Shown: positions 45,912 through 55,605 of the stretch, piece after piece | Layout: each line of letters opens with the position of its first letter | Numbering within the stretch: position 1 is the stretch's first letter | From: Emcibacter sp048269205 | GTDB taxonomy: Bacteria > Pseudomonadota > Alphaproteobacteria > Sphingomonadales > Emcibacteraceae | Direction: 5' to 3' | NCBI RefSeq assembly: GCF_048269205.1 | Contig: NZ_JBLXJC010000004.1 | Span: 70,140 to 134,139 of the forward strand | DNA length: 64,000 nucleotides | Translations under genes and position numbers: made by a program | Notes under the pieces: generated by a model | Databases searched by the model: none | Seen by the model: only the letters and a program-made list of their open reading frames with translations | Told to the model about the DNA's origin: nothing

Positions 45912-45997
45912 ATTAGATCCTCCCAAAGTCAGGTCGAGTTTCATTTGAGCAGAATCATAATCCTGTGCCCTTCGGGCTGTCTATGCGACCTCCGTCG

Positions 45998-46010
45998 TAC
46001 GACCTATGTC
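45998..46010 (+). promoter_or_regulatory. Candidate CrbR-type element upstream of acs
   Basis: TACGACCTATGTC, 75 bp before the acs ATG. It shares TACGACnnAnGTC, and a preceding CCnCCGTC, with 54897-54885 upstream of DUF4212-actP in the same orientation and at nearly the same distance (72 bp). These are the operons a CrbR-like regulator would be expected to control. Confidence 0.5.
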
Positions 46011-46084
46011 TTATGGCAAAAAAAAGGGGGCTGGGAGATATTTCAGCAAAGCCGAAACTAAGGAGAACAAAGAGGAGTCGCTTC

Positions 46085-48055
46085 ATGTCGTCACCTGCCA
46101 CAACATCCCTGAAAGAAATCTATCCCGTGCCGGAAGAAGCCCGGAAAAACACCATCTGTACGGACAGAGAATACGAGACCATGTACCAGTGGTCCGTGGA
46201 AGACCCGGAAGGCTTCTGGCGTGATCAGAAAGACCGCATTTCCTGGTTCAGGGAGCCCGGGATTATCAAGAACACCTCATTTGACGGTGACGTCTCCATC
46301 AAATGGTTTGAGGACGGGGTTCTGAATGCCAGTTACAACTGCATTGACCGCCATCTGGAAAAGCATGGCGATGACGTTGCCCTGATTTTTGAGGGAGACG
46401 ACCCGTCCGTGGACAAAAAGGTGACCTACCGGCAGCTGCATGAACAGGTCTGCCGGTTTGCCAATGTGTTGAAAGCCCAGGGTGTGAAAAAGGGCGACCG
46501 GGTCACCATCTATCTGCCCATGATCCTGGAAACCGTTTATGCCATGCTGGCCTGTGCCCGGATCGGTGCGGTTCACTCGGTGGTTTTTGGCGGATTTTCC
46601 TCCGAAGCCATTGCTGGCAGGCTTGATGACTGTCGCTCCCGTTTCGTCATCACGGCAGATGAAGGATTGCGCGGCGGACGCAGAATTCCGCTGAAGGCAA
46701 ATGTGGATGACGCCATCAACCGGCTCGCAGCGGAATTTGGCGGCAGTGTGGACCGGGTACTGGTGATCCGTCATACCGGCGGCGACGTGGCGTTCGATGC
46801 GGATCGTGATCTCTGGTATCATGACGCTGCCGAAACGGTTTCTGCGGACTGTCCGCCGGAACCCATGAATGCGGAAGATCCGCTGTTCATCCTCTATACG
46901 TCAGGGTCCACCGGAACGCCAAAAGGTGTGTTGCATACCACCGGCGGCTATATGGTCTATACCTCCATGACCCACGAGTATATTTTTGACTATAAGCCGG
47001 GCGATGTTTACTGGTGCACGGCCGATGTGGGCTGGATCACCGGCCACAGCTATATCGTTTATGGGCCGCTGGCCAATGCGGCGACCGCAGTGGTCTTTGA
47101 AGGGGTGCCCAGTTATCCGGATGCTTCCCGCTTCTGGCAGATCGTGGACAAGCATCAGGTCAATATTTTCTATACGGCGCCAACGGCGATCCGCGCCCTG
47201 ATGCGGGAAGGCAACGATCCTGTCGAAAAGTTCAGCCGCAGTTCCCTTCGTCTTCTCGGTTCAGTGGGCGAGCCCATAAACCCTGAGGCCTGGAACTGGT
47301 ACTATAATGTGGTTGGTGACGCCAGATGCCCCATTGTTGATACCTGGTGGCAGACAGAAACCGGCGGGGTGCTGATAACGCCGCTGCCCGGCGCCACCGA
47401 TCTGAAACCGGGATCGGCCACGCGGCCTTTCTTTGGCATCAAGCCCGCCCTCGTCGATGCGGACGGCAAGATCCTTGAGGGCGCCACAGAGGGAAATCTG
47501 GTGATGCTGGACAGCTGGCCCGGTCAGATGCGCACGGTCTACGGTGATCATGACCGTTTCATCCAGACCTATTTCAGCACCTACAAGGGGGTCTATTTTA
47601 CAGGCGATGGCTGCCGCCGTGACGAGGATGACTATTTCTGGATCACCGGCCGGGTGGATGACGTGATCAATGTATCAGGGCATCGCATGGGCACGGCCGA
47701 AGTGGAGAGCGCACTGGTAGCCCATGAACAGGTCGCCGAAGCGGCTGTGGTCGGCTATCCCCATGACATCAAGGGTCAGGGCATTTATGCCTATGTGACC
47801 TGCAATGCCGGGGTGGAGCCCACGGAAGAGCTGCGCAAGGAGCTTGTCAAATGGGTGCGCAGTGAAATCGGCCCGATTGCCTCTCCGGATGTGATCCAGT
47901 TCACGCCGGGACTGCCCAAAACCAGGTCCGGCAAGATCATGCGCCGCATTCTCAGAAAAATTGCGGAGAACGAATACGGCAATCTGGGCGACACGTCCAC
48001 GCTTGCAGATCCGTCGATTGTTGATATCCTTGTCGATAACCGCCAGAATAGATAG
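46085..48055 (+). CDS. acs: Acetyl-CoA synthetase
   Basis: 656 residues from ATG 46085 (GAGGAG upstream); the open frame continues upstream but without family similarity. Converts acetate, ATP and CoA to acetyl-CoA. The ANL-superfamily motifs are complete: YTSGSTGTPKGV (P-loop), DTWWQTETGG, GDGCRRDEDDYFWITGRVDDVINVSGHR in the hinge region, and the C-terminal TRSGKIMRR with the acetylatable catalytic Lys617. It precedes crbR on the same strand by 32 bp and lies in an acetate-uptake module. Confidence 0.95.
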   Translation: MSSPATTSLKEIYPVPEEARKNTICTDREYETMYQWSVEDPEGFWRDQKDRISWFREPGIIKNTSFDGDVSIKWFEDGVLNASYNCIDRHLEKHGDDVALIFEGDDPSVDKKVTYRQLHEQVCRFANVLKAQGVKKGDRVTIYLPMILETVYAMLACARIGAVHSVVFGGFSSEAIAGRLDDCRSRFVITADEGLRGGRRIPLKANVDDAINRLAAEFGGSVDRVLVIRHTGGDVAFDADRDLWYHDAAETVSADCPPEPMNAEDPLFILYTSGSTGTPKGVLHTTGGYMVYTSMTHEYIFDYKPGDVYWCTADVGWITGHSYIVYGPLANAATAVVFEGVPSYPDASRFWQIVDKHQVNIFYTAPTAIRALMREGNDPVEKFSRSSLRLLGSVGEPINPEAWNWYYNVVGDARCPIVDTWWQTETGGVLITPLPGATDLKPGSATRPFFGIKPALVDADGKILEGATEGNLVMLDSWPGQMRTVYGDHDRFIQTYFSTYKGVYFTGDGCRRDEDDYFWITGRVDDVINVSGHRMGTAEVESALVAHEQVAEAAVVGYPHDIKGQGIYAYVTCNAGVEPTEELRKELVKWVRSEIGPIASPDVIQFTPGLPKTRSGKIMRRILRKIAENEYGNLGDTSTLADPSIVDILVDNRQNR

Positions 48056-48087
48056 GAAAAGACCAACAGGACAAGGCGACAAGGCAT

Positions 48088-48765
48088 ATGTTACCGACCG
48101 TACTTATTGCAGATGATCACCCGTTGTTCAGAGATGCTCTGAAGCAGGCGGTCAAACCGGTTTTGCAGGAACACCGGACGGTCGAGGCCAGCAATCTCGC
48201 AGAGGCGCGCGACTGGATGAAGAAAGGGGGTATTTCTCTGCTTCTTCTGGATCTGCACATGTCCGACAGTCACGGTTTTGTCGGCCTGATCGAATTCCGG
48301 CAGGAATTTCCGTCCGTACCCATCGTGGTCGTATCCGCCAGTGAAGATGCGGAAATTATCGCCCGGGCCATAGAATTTGGCGCGTCCGGATTTATTCCCA
48401 AGTCATCCTCCCTGGACCAGATGTCAGGGGCCATTGACGCCATCATGCAGGGTGATATCTGGACGCCGGACCATATTGACCTTGATAATGTACAGCTGGA
48501 CAAGGAACAGTCTGAAACCAACCAGAAACTGAAACAGCTTACCGGTGCCCAGCTCAAGGTGCTGCATGCGGTTGTGCGCGGGTTGCTGAACAAGCAGATC
48601 GCCCACGAGCTCGGCATTACCGAAGCAACGGTAAAGGCGCATCTAACGGCAATCTTCCGGAAACTTGATGTGATCAATCGGACCCAGGCGGTTATGGTTG
48701 CCCAGGGGCTGGACATAGAACGGGCCCTTTTGGACGTGGACCAGGCCGGGAGCGGGGCGGGCTGA
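48088..48765 (+). CDS. crbR: LuxR-type response regulator, CrbR-like
   Basis: 225 residues. Receiver domain with VLIADDHPLFRD and phospho-accepting Asp55 in LLLLDLHMSD, followed by a GerE HTH (LTGAQLKVLHAVVRGLLNKQI, then TEATVKAHLTAIFRKLDV). It is followed by the convergent hybrid kinase and preceded by acs. CrbS/CrbR pairs in Vibrio and Pseudomonas activate acs; the gene context here is the same. Confidence 0.88.
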   Translation: MLPTVLIADDHPLFRDALKQAVKPVLQEHRTVEASNLAEARDWMKKGGISLLLLDLHMSDSHGFVGLIEFRQEFPSVPIVVVSASEDAEIIARAIEFGASGFIPKSSSLDQMSGAIDAIMQGDIWTPDHIDLDNVQLDKEQSETNQKLKQLTGAQLKVLHAVVRGLLNKQIAHELGITEATVKAHLTAIFRKLDVINRTQAVMVAQGLDIERALLDVDQAGSGAG

Positions 48766-48766
48766 T

Positions 48767-51700
48767 CTATCCCTTAAGACTGTTTTGCAGCAGGGCCCTG
48801 AGGGCGGCCGGGGCAACCGGCTTGGCCAGGACCGGCAGGTCCGGCGCCAGATTTCTGACAGTGCTTTCCTGGCGCTCTGCCGTAACAAGAATGGCAGGCG
48901 GCCTTTCCCCCCATGTTCCGCAGAGCTGGTTAAACAGCGCCGGTCCTGTGTCTCCGTCATCAAGCTGCAGGTCCAACAGCACGATATCGGGAATGCGCCC
49001 GGAATAGTTCTGCCAGAATCCTTCTGCCTCCCGCCGGTTTGCCGCCAGCAGGACGTTCGCGCCCCATCTTTCCAGGAGTATTTTCAGGGCCTCCAGGATT
49101 GCCTTGTCATTGTCAACGCAGAGGATAAGACGGTCCAGAAGGAAGCGTTGCTTGGGACGAACCGTCCTGGATGTTGTTGTGATTTCGCCTTTGCCTGCCG
49201 TTGGAAGTGTCAGCGCGAAGCAGCTTCCCTTGCCCTCGGTCGAGGTAACCGTAATCCGGTGTCCCAGCATTTTGACAATGCGGTCGCAGATCGCCAGCCC
49301 CAGCCCCAACCCGGCCTCGGCACCTGGAATATCCTTCAGGCGTTCAAACTCATTGAAGATGCTGTCGATCTTCTCTGACGGAATACCGACACCCGTATCA
49401 TGGACATAGACCGTAATTTCTTCACCTTTTCTGCGGCAGCCCACCAGGATGCGGCCGGTATGGGTATAGCGGACAGCATTGGAAATCAGGTTCTGCAGAA
49501 CCGAAAACAGCAGACCCTTGTCGCTTTCCACATAGGACCGCGTCGGCACATAGCGGATGTCTATATTCTTCTGTTCCGCGATAATGGTGAAGTCGTTGAC
49601 CAGGTCGTCAAGTATGTCATGCAGGGCGAACCGGCTGATATTCGGACGGATGCCGCCGGCGTCCAGTTTGGAAATATCCAAAAGCGCCCGGATCAACTGG
49701 TCGGCAGACTGGATGGAACTGTCCAGCTTGTCGGCAATGTCTAGCGCGTCCGGCAACTGATCACGCACATCTTCCTTGAGGGCGTGAGTGAACAGACGCG
49801 CTGCGTTCAGGGGCTGTAGAAGGTCATGGCTGGCGGCGGCCAGAAATTTGGTTTTGGACTGGGTGGCCGCCTCTGCCTGCTGCTTGGCCATAACCAGTTC
49901 CTGGTTCACCCGGCTCAGCTCACCGGTGCGTTCACTAACCCGCTGTTCCAGGGTGATGTTTGTCCTCTGAAGCGCCTGTTCCGCCTGGTAGCGGGCGGTG
50001 ATGTCCTGGTACATGACGAAATAGCCGGCGACTTTCTCGTCCTGGAACTGGGGGACGTAGTTTACCTGGAACTGAACCGCATGGCCCTCTCCGTTAAGAA
50101 GCTCAAGGTCGAAATTCACGCTCTCTCCAGTCATAGCCTGCATGATATAGGAGAGCCTGAAATCGAAATCCTGTTCGGTCAGGAATTCGCGGATATGGCA
50201 TCCAAGGATGGATGTGTCCCGGTCCCGTCCGTACCAGTCAAGATAGGCCTTGTTGGCAAATTTGAGGACTAGATCCCTGTCGATAAAGGCAATCAGGGCC
50301 GGCACATTGTCGGTATAAAAGCGAATACTCCTTTCGCTTTCCATCAGGGCCCTTTCGATCCTTTTGCTCTCGGTTATGTCCGTAAAGCTGGTGACATAGT
50401 TGCCGAAGGGCATGGGGCGTCCCTCTATCTTTATCACCCGGCCGTCTTTACGGATGCGCTCATAATTGTGATGTTTCCGCAACCTCAGATGTTCGATACG
50501 TTTACTGATGAAGGATTCAACATCGTCGTCTTCACTAACCCCGTTCTCGGCATTGAAGCGCAATACTTCCTCGATCGGCATTCCCGGCGTGACGAAGCCC
50601 TCGGGAAATTCGAACATGTCCAGATAGCGTTTGTTCCAGGCCACAAGTTCAAGATCCTTGTTGACCACCGAGACCCCCTGTATCAGGTTGTCCAGGGTTG
50701 ACTGCAGAAGCTCCTGGGTGAATTGCAGCTTCTGGTGGGTTTCATCCAGGACTGTCGCGATATCCTCAATTTCCAGGTTGCCTTTGGTCAGGGCGGAGCC
50801 GACTATGATTCTGGCAGAGGCCGCGCCCATGACGCGCGCCACCTGTTTTTCGGCAAACCGCGCCAGGTCTGCATCGACCGGGCTGTGGTCATAGAGCATC
50901 TGGCCGTTCAGGGTTTCGTAAGCGGCAAAGGCCTCTTCCGTTTTCTGTCGTCCCAGTGACCGTTCAATCAGGACCCTGAGGTCGGCGACAGTGGCCTGGC
51001 TCTGCATGGTGCCGGTCAGGCTGTAGCCGCTGCTGCCGCCGACAAAGCTGCTGGCCTGGACCCTGTCGACGATGCGCTGTTCCGCATTCAGGGAGCCGAG
51101 AATATAAAGAAGCAGGTTCCCGGTCAGGCTCCAGATCATGCCATGGGTAAGGTGGTCAAAGCCCGACAGCCCCAGAAAGGCCTGCGGATCGAGAAGCGGT
51201 GCAGTCTCACGAATGGACTGGACCAGACTGTCTCCGAAATAGGCCGGCATGATCAGGGTATAGAGCCACATCACCAGGCCAAAAGCCAGGCCCATCATCA
51301 CGCCGTTTCGATGCCCCCTTTGCCAGTACAGCCCGCCGATGAGGGCGGGTATAAACTGCATGGCGGCGGCGAAAGACAAAATGCCGAAACTGGCCAGGGT
51401 ATCGCCGTTGCGGCCGCCGCTGGCATAGGCGCTGGCCAGCAGCATGAGCATCAGAATAACCAGCCGGCGAACCCAAAGATGACGCCGCCCGATAATCTTG
51501 TTGGAGAGTGGCCGCAAGTGCTTGTTGGTCAGCAACAGCGAAATGATCAGGTCATTGGTGATCATGGTGCTGAGTGCCACGGCCGATACGATGACCATGC
51601 CCATGGCGGCGGAAAATCCGCCCAGGAAAACGATCAGGCCCAGAAGATTCTGGTCATTGCCCAGGGGCAGGGTCAGGACGAAGAGATCTGGATTGTCTCC

Positions 51701-52603
51701 TGCCGCCGGGCTGTTCAGACCCGCCAGGGCAATGGGAATAGCCATTACGGAGACGATAACCATGGAGGCCAAAAGCACGTATCTGCCGATCTGCATGTCC
51801 TGTTCGCGCTGGTGTTCCACAACCATGATATGGAACTGCCGGGGCAGGCAGAGGATGGCGCCCATCGAAATCAGGGTCAGCGTGACAAAGCGCTCCACAT
51901 TGACCGGTTGCATGAAGGGAGACGCCTCGGCCCGGAACCGGGCCATGAATTCGCCTGGTTCAAACAGGCTGTAGGCATAGACGGCGACAAGGATCAGGGC
52001 AGTGATCTTGAAGGCGCTTTCGAATGCAATGGCCAGAACCATGCCGCGGTTATGTTCCGTGACGTCAACATGTCGCGTGCCGAACAGGATGGCAAATGCG
52101 CCCAGGATCAGGGCAATAGCGGTAGTTGTCTGATCCTCGGTCAGGCTGTTGAAGCCGGCGTTATCCAGGACAATGCTGCTGGCCATGGTCACCGATTTGA
52201 GCTGCAGGGCGATATAGGGTAGCGTACCCAATACCGCGATAAAAGTGACCAGTGCCGCAAGCTGGGTGCTCTTGCCATAACGGGAGGAAAGAAAATCGGC
52301 GATGGACGTGCTGTGGTTCGCCTTGCCCCGGTCAACCATCCGCTGCATCACCTTGAATCCGAACAGAAGGACAATTGCCGGTCCCAGGTAGATGGGCAGA
52401 TATTCCCATCCGGAACGAATGGTATTGCCCACCGCGCCGTAATAGGACCAGCTTGTGAAATATATCCCAAGGGAAAGACCGTAAAGAACATGACGGTTCT
52501 TATGGGTAAAACGATCCGCCCGCTTCTGATCGCCGAACCAGGCAATCAGGAACAGTATGATTACATATACAAAAGCACTGAAGATCATGACTGATGCCGT
52601 CAC
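48767..52603 (-). CDS. crbS: Hybrid sensor histidine kinase with solute:sodium-symporter domain, CrbS-like
   Basis: 1278 residues. Residues ~1-500 are a 13-helix SLC5/SSS-type transporter region (ILFLIAWFGDQKRADRF, GIYFTSWSYYGAVGN). A linker and two PAS modules follow (~640-870). HisKA has phospho-His926 in FLAAASHDLLQPLNAA, then HATPase (HDTGVGIPSEKIDSIFNEF, EAGLGLGLAICDRI). A C-terminal receiver carries Asp1211 in IVLLDLQLDDG. CrbS proteins sense acetate or its uptake and phosphorylate CrbR. Convergent to crbR with one base between stops. Confidence 0.93.
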   Translation of the reverse strand: MTASVMIFSAFVYVIILFLIAWFGDQKRADRFTHKNRHVLYGLSLGIYFTSWSYYGAVGNTIRSGWEYLPIYLGPAIVLLFGFKVMQRMVDRGKANHSTSIADFLSSRYGKSTQLAALVTFIAVLGTLPYIALQLKSVTMASSIVLDNAGFNSLTEDQTTTAIALILGAFAILFGTRHVDVTEHNRGMVLAIAFESAFKITALILVAVYAYSLFEPGEFMARFRAEASPFMQPVNVERFVTLTLISMGAILCLPRQFHIMVVEHQREQDMQIGRYVLLASMVIVSVMAIPIALAGLNSPAAGDNPDLFVLTLPLGNDQNLLGLIVFLGGFSAAMGMVIVSAVALSTMITNDLIISLLLTNKHLRPLSNKIIGRRHLWVRRLVILMLMLLASAYASGGRNGDTLASFGILSFAAAMQFIPALIGGLYWQRGHRNGVMMGLAFGLVMWLYTLIMPAYFGDSLVQSIRETAPLLDPQAFLGLSGFDHLTHGMIWSLTGNLLLYILGSLNAEQRIVDRVQASSFVGGSSGYSLTGTMQSQATVADLRVLIERSLGRQKTEEAFAAYETLNGQMLYDHSPVDADLARFAEKQVARVMGAASARIIVGSALTKGNLEIEDIATVLDETHQKLQFTQELLQSTLDNLIQGVSVVNKDLELVAWNKRYLDMFEFPEGFVTPGMPIEEVLRFNAENGVSEDDDVESFISKRIEHLRLRKHHNYERIRKDGRVIKIEGRPMPFGNYVTSFTDITESKRIERALMESERSIRFYTDNVPALIAFIDRDLVLKFANKAYLDWYGRDRDTSILGCHIREFLTEQDFDFRLSYIMQAMTGESVNFDLELLNGEGHAVQFQVNYVPQFQDEKVAGYFVMYQDITARYQAEQALQRTNITLEQRVSERTGELSRVNQELVMAKQQAEAATQSKTKFLAAASHDLLQPLNAARLFTHALKEDVRDQLPDALDIADKLDSSIQSADQLIRALLDISKLDAGGIRPNISRFALHDILDDLVNDFTIIAEQKNIDIRYVPTRSYVESDKGLLFSVLQNLISNAVRYTHTGRILVGCRRKGEEITVYVHDTGVGIPSEKIDSIFNEFERLKDIPGAEAGLGLGLAICDRIVKMLGHRITVTSTEGKGSCFALTLPTAGKGEITTTSRTVRPKQRFLLDRLILCVDNDKAILEALKILLERWGANVLLAANRREAEGFWQNYSGRIPDIVLLDLQLDDGDTGPALFNQLCGTWGERPPAILVTAERQESTVRNLAPDLPVLAKPVAPAALRALLQNSLKG

Positions 52604-52678
52604 ATTGTCCCCCGCTATATGCCATCCCTTTATTTTATACTTTTATAATACGGTATATTTGGCCCGGATGCCTAATAT

Positions 52679-52711
52679 AAAAGCCGTCAGGCCCGTAAAA
52701 ACGGGCCTGAC
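52679..52711 (-). terminator. Terminator of the DUF4212-actP transcript
   Basis: Perfect 11-bp stem GTCAGGCCCGT (52686-52696) / ACGGGCCTGAC (52701-52711) with AAAA loop; on the minus strand it is followed by GGCTTTTATATT. It lies between actP and crbS, both on the minus strand. Confidence 0.9.
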
Positions 52712-52734
52712 AGCGTTGGATCGGAGTATTATGT

Positions 52735-54510
52735 CTAGTGGGTATGGGCCTCTGCGGCATCACCCGGAACCCGGATATGCTCCACAAGTTCCTGCACATG
52801 CTGCGGCGGTGCGCTGGTCATGCGGGCAACCACCGTGGCCACCACAAAGTTGACGACCATGCCGATGGTGCCAATTCCTTCAGGCGAGACACCGAACAGC
52901 CAGTTGTCTTTCGTATTCAGCTCCGGAGAGATGAATTTGAAGTAGACAATATAGAGGAAGGTAAAGGCCAGACCGGACAGCATGCCGGCGATGGCGCCTT
53001 CCTTGTTCATGCGGGTCGAGAAAATCCCCATCAGGATCGCCGGGAACAGACTGGAGGCTGCAAGCCCGAAGGCAAAGGCCACCACCTGGGCGACAAAGCC
53101 TGGCGGGTTGATACCCAGATAACCGGCCACACCGATGGCACAGGCTGCGGCGATACGGGCATACATCAGTTCCTGCTTGTCGGTGATATCCGGCCTGAAG
53201 GTATTTTTCATCAGATCATGACTGACGGCCGAGGAAATCACCAGCAGCAGACCGGCCGCCGTCGACAGTGCCGCGGCCAGGCTCCCCGCCGCGACCAGGG
53301 CAATTACCCAGTTCGGCAGATTGGCAATTTCCGGATTGGCCAGAACCATGATATCCCGGTCGACATAGACTTCGTTGGCAGAATCGGTAGGCGCGTTTGT
53401 GATAACACGTTCGCCATATGTGCCCCGTGCCTCGCCGTCAAATGCCGGCTTCCCGGCAAATGGTGCGCCGGCACGATACTGGATTGCGCCGTCATTGTTT
53501 TTGTCCTGCCAGCCGATCAGGCCGATGTTTTCCCAGTTTTTGAACCAGGCCGGTGTTGCCGTATATTCCGTCTCGTTCACTTCATTGATGAAGTTGATCC
53601 GGGCAAAGGCGCCAATGGCCGGTGCCGTTGTATAAAGGATCGCGATAAAGACGAGAGCCCATCCAGCGGATTTCCGGGCATCCGATACCTTGGGCACCGT
53701 GAAAAAGCGGACGATCACATGGGGAAGTCCGGCGGTACCCACCATCAGCGCTGCGGTGATGGCAAAGACATCAATGGTCGATTTGGTCCCGCTGGTATAG
53801 GCCGTGAAGCCCAGATCAGTCAGCACCGCATCCAGTTTACCCAGCACCGTCATGCCGGACCCGTCGATAAGTTCGGATCCCAGACCGATCTGAGGGATCG
53901 GGGTACCGGTGATCAACATGGAAATAAAGATCGCCGGAACTGTATAGGCAAAGATCAGGACGCAATACTGTGCGACCTGGGTATAGGTGATGCCTTTCAT
54001 GCCCCCCAGAACCGCATACATGAACACGATGGCCATGCCGATGATCACACCAAGGTTGATGTCAACTTCGAGGAAGCGGGAGAAAACGATCCCCACGCCG
54101 CGCATCTGGCCGGCGACATAGGTGAAGCTGATGAAAATCAGGCAGATCACCGCCACCAGGCGGGCGGCATCGGAATAATAACGGTCGCCGATGAAGTCCG
54201 GTACAGTGAATTTTCCGAATTTTCTCAGGTACGGAGCCAGCAGCAGCGCCAGAAGCACATAACCGCCGGTCCAGCCCATCAGATAAACGGAACCGTCATA
54301 GCCGAGGAAGGCGATCAGGCCCGCCATGGAAATGAAGGAAGCGGCGCTCATCCAGTCAGCGGCTGTTGCCATGCCGTTGACCACCGGATGTACGCCTCCG
54401 CCAGCCACATAAAATTCCTTTGTGGAGCCCACGCGGGACCAGATGGCGATGCCAATATAAAGGGCAAAGGATAGCCCGACAAAGATATAGGTTAAAGTCT
54501 GCAATTCCAT
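52735..54510 (-). CDS. actP: Cation/acetate symporter, ActP-like (SSS family)
   Basis: 591 residues with ~13 membrane segments. AIWSRVGSTKEFYVAGGGVHPVVNGMATAADWMSAASFISMAG is the family N-terminus (only parts quoted matter: the TAADWMSAASF motif). Glycine-rich helices and a C-terminal cytoplasmic tail ending in HTH follow. It takes up acetate or a related short-chain acid with Na+ or H+. It lies 15 bp after its small DUF4212 partner, as in many Gram-negatives. The acs/crbSR genes next door support acetate. Confidence 0.9.
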   Translation of the reverse strand: MELQTLTYIFVGLSFALYIGIAIWSRVGSTKEFYVAGGGVHPVVNGMATAADWMSAASFISMAGLIAFLGYDGSVYLMGWTGGYVLLALLLAPYLRKFGKFTVPDFIGDRYYSDAARLVAVICLIFISFTYVAGQMRGVGIVFSRFLEVDINLGVIIGMAIVFMYAVLGGMKGITYTQVAQYCVLIFAYTVPAIFISMLITGTPIPQIGLGSELIDGSGMTVLGKLDAVLTDLGFTAYTSGTKSTIDVFAITAALMVGTAGLPHVIVRFFTVPKVSDARKSAGWALVFIAILYTTAPAIGAFARINFINEVNETEYTATPAWFKNWENIGLIGWQDKNNDGAIQYRAGAPFAGKPAFDGEARGTYGERVITNAPTDSANEVYVDRDIMVLANPEIANLPNWVIALVAAGSLAAALSTAAGLLLVISSAVSHDLMKNTFRPDITDKQELMYARIAAACAIGVAGYLGINPPGFVAQVVAFAFGLAASSLFPAILMGIFSTRMNKEGAIAGMLSGLAFTFLYIVYFKFISPELNTKDNWLFGVSPEGIGTIGMVVNFVVATVVARMTSAPPQHVQELVEHIRVPGDAAEAHTH

Positions 54511-54525
54511 TGTTTGTCTCCCCTC

Positions 54526-54813
54526 TTATTCCACGCCATATTTTTCATCGAGATCTCTCATCATTTTTGTGTAGACAAAGATCAGTACGACAAAGACGTA
54601 TATTGAGCCCTGCTGGGCAAACCAGAATCCCAGCTTGAAGCCGAAAAATTCGATGTTGTTGAGGGCGTCCACAAACAGAATGCCGGCGCCAAAAGAAACG
54701 ATAAACCAGACGACAAGCAGCTTGAGCAGCAAACTGATGTTTGCTTTCCAGTAGCCTGCCGGATCTCGTTGTTTTGCAGGGCCTCCCGGGCCCATATTAT
54801 CAGGTTGGGTCAT
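54526..54813 (-). CDS. DUF4212 small membrane subunit of a sodium:solute symporter
   Basis: 95 residues from ATG 54813 (GGGAGGATA upstream). Two membrane segments: LLKLLVVWFIVSFGAGILFV and FWFAQQGSIYVFVVLIFVY. The family DUF4212 always precedes an ActP-like SSS symporter and is taken as its small subunit. The gene is co-transcribed with actP. Ends YGVE. Confidence 0.92.
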   Translation of the reverse strand: MTQPDNMGPGGPAKQRDPAGYWKANISLLLKLLVVWFIVSFGAGILFVDALNNIEFFGFKLGFWFAQQGSIYVFVVLIFVYTKMMRDLDEKYGVE

Positions 54814-54830
54814 GCTATATCCTCCCACTA

Positions 54831-54859
54831 GTTAGATTTCAGGACGATGGAAGTCTAAC
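54831..54859 (-). promoter_or_regulatory. Inverted repeat in the DUF4212-actP leader
   Basis: GTTAGATTTC (54831-54840) and GAAGTCTAAC (54850-54859), one mismatch, 18 bp before the start codon. Either an mRNA hairpin near the ribosome-binding site or an operator. Confidence 0.4.
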
Positions 54860-54884
54860 AAGTAAGTTCTCGGGCCGGATAGAC

Positions 54885-54897
54885 GACTTTAGTCGTA
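54885..54897 (-). promoter_or_regulatory. Candidate CrbR-type element upstream of DUF4212-actP
   Basis: On the minus strand TACGACTAAAGTC (54897-54885), 72 bp before the DUF4212 ATG, preceded by CCCCCGTC. It shares TACGACnnAnGTC with the acs upstream region. It also contains the palindrome ACGACT-N2-AGTCGT (54883-54896). Confidence 0.5.
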
Positions 54898-54918
54898 GAC
54901 GGGGGGTGCCCGGGTTTT

Positions 54919-55605
54919 CTACCAGGAAGGGCCGAGGTCGCCGAGGGTAACGTCTTCTCCCATATGGGAAATCTGGGCCAGCAACAATTCGGCACAGGCC
55001 AGGGCATCGATGGCGGCATGATGGGCCTTGTAGGCGGGCAGGCCATAATCTTCCCGCAATTTCCACAGCCTCAGATCGCCGCTTTTGATGGGGGTATCCG
55101 ACCTTTTGCGTTTGCGCAGTTCCATTTGCAGTGTGTCTACGGACTGGCAGTAGAGATCGGTCCAGAAGATTTCCTGGCAGGCCTCCTGAAGGAAATGTCG
55201 TTCGATATCGCATTTGTGCGCCAGAAGCACGCGTCCTTTCAGCGCCCCGAGGATTTTCCTCAGCGCCTGTTCCCGGGACAACCCCTCCGCCCTGACCTCG
55301 TCATCAGTGATCTGGTGGATGACGGCGCTCTCGCCGGGCACGGCCATGTCGGGCCGGATCAGGCAATGTTCCATGGTGGAAAGTTCGACTCGAAGACCTC
55401 GGATGACCACGAGGCCAAAACTCAGAAGCTGGTCCCGGCCCTTCTCCAGGCCGGTGGTCTCAAAATCCAGGGCCAGAAATTCAATTTCCCGCAGCGGAGC
55501 CTTTTCCGCTATTGCCGGGGCCTCCAGAAAAGCCCGCAGATCCGGGTCCCGGACTTTTTTGAGCGCCCGCCGGCGCCGGAACTGATAGAGCCAGTGTCTG
55601 AACAT
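54919..55605 (-). CDS. DnaQ-like 3'-5' exonuclease (DEDDh family)
   Basis: 228 residues. ExoI motif FLALDFETTGLEKGRDQLLSFG, ExoII around LLAHKCDIERHFLQE and ExoIII HHAAIDALACAELLLA give the DEDDh active site. The N-terminal ~40 residues are basic. It starts at the stop of the DUF294 gene (one-base overlap) and belongs to the set DUF4212-actP-DUF294-exonuclease seen in several proteobacteria. Function in that context is unknown; it need not be part of DNA polymerase III. Confidence 0.9.
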   Translation of the reverse strand: MFRHWLYQFRRRRALKKVRDPDLRAFLEAPAIAEKAPLREIEFLALDFETTGLEKGRDQLLSFGLVVIRGLRVELSTMEHCLIRPDMAVPGESAVIHQITDDEVRAEGLSREQALRKILGALKGRVLLAHKCDIERHFLQEACQEIFWTDLYCQSVDTLQMELRKRKRSDTPIKSGDLRLWKLREDYGLPAYKAHHAAIDALACAELLLAQISHMGEDVTLGDLGPSW

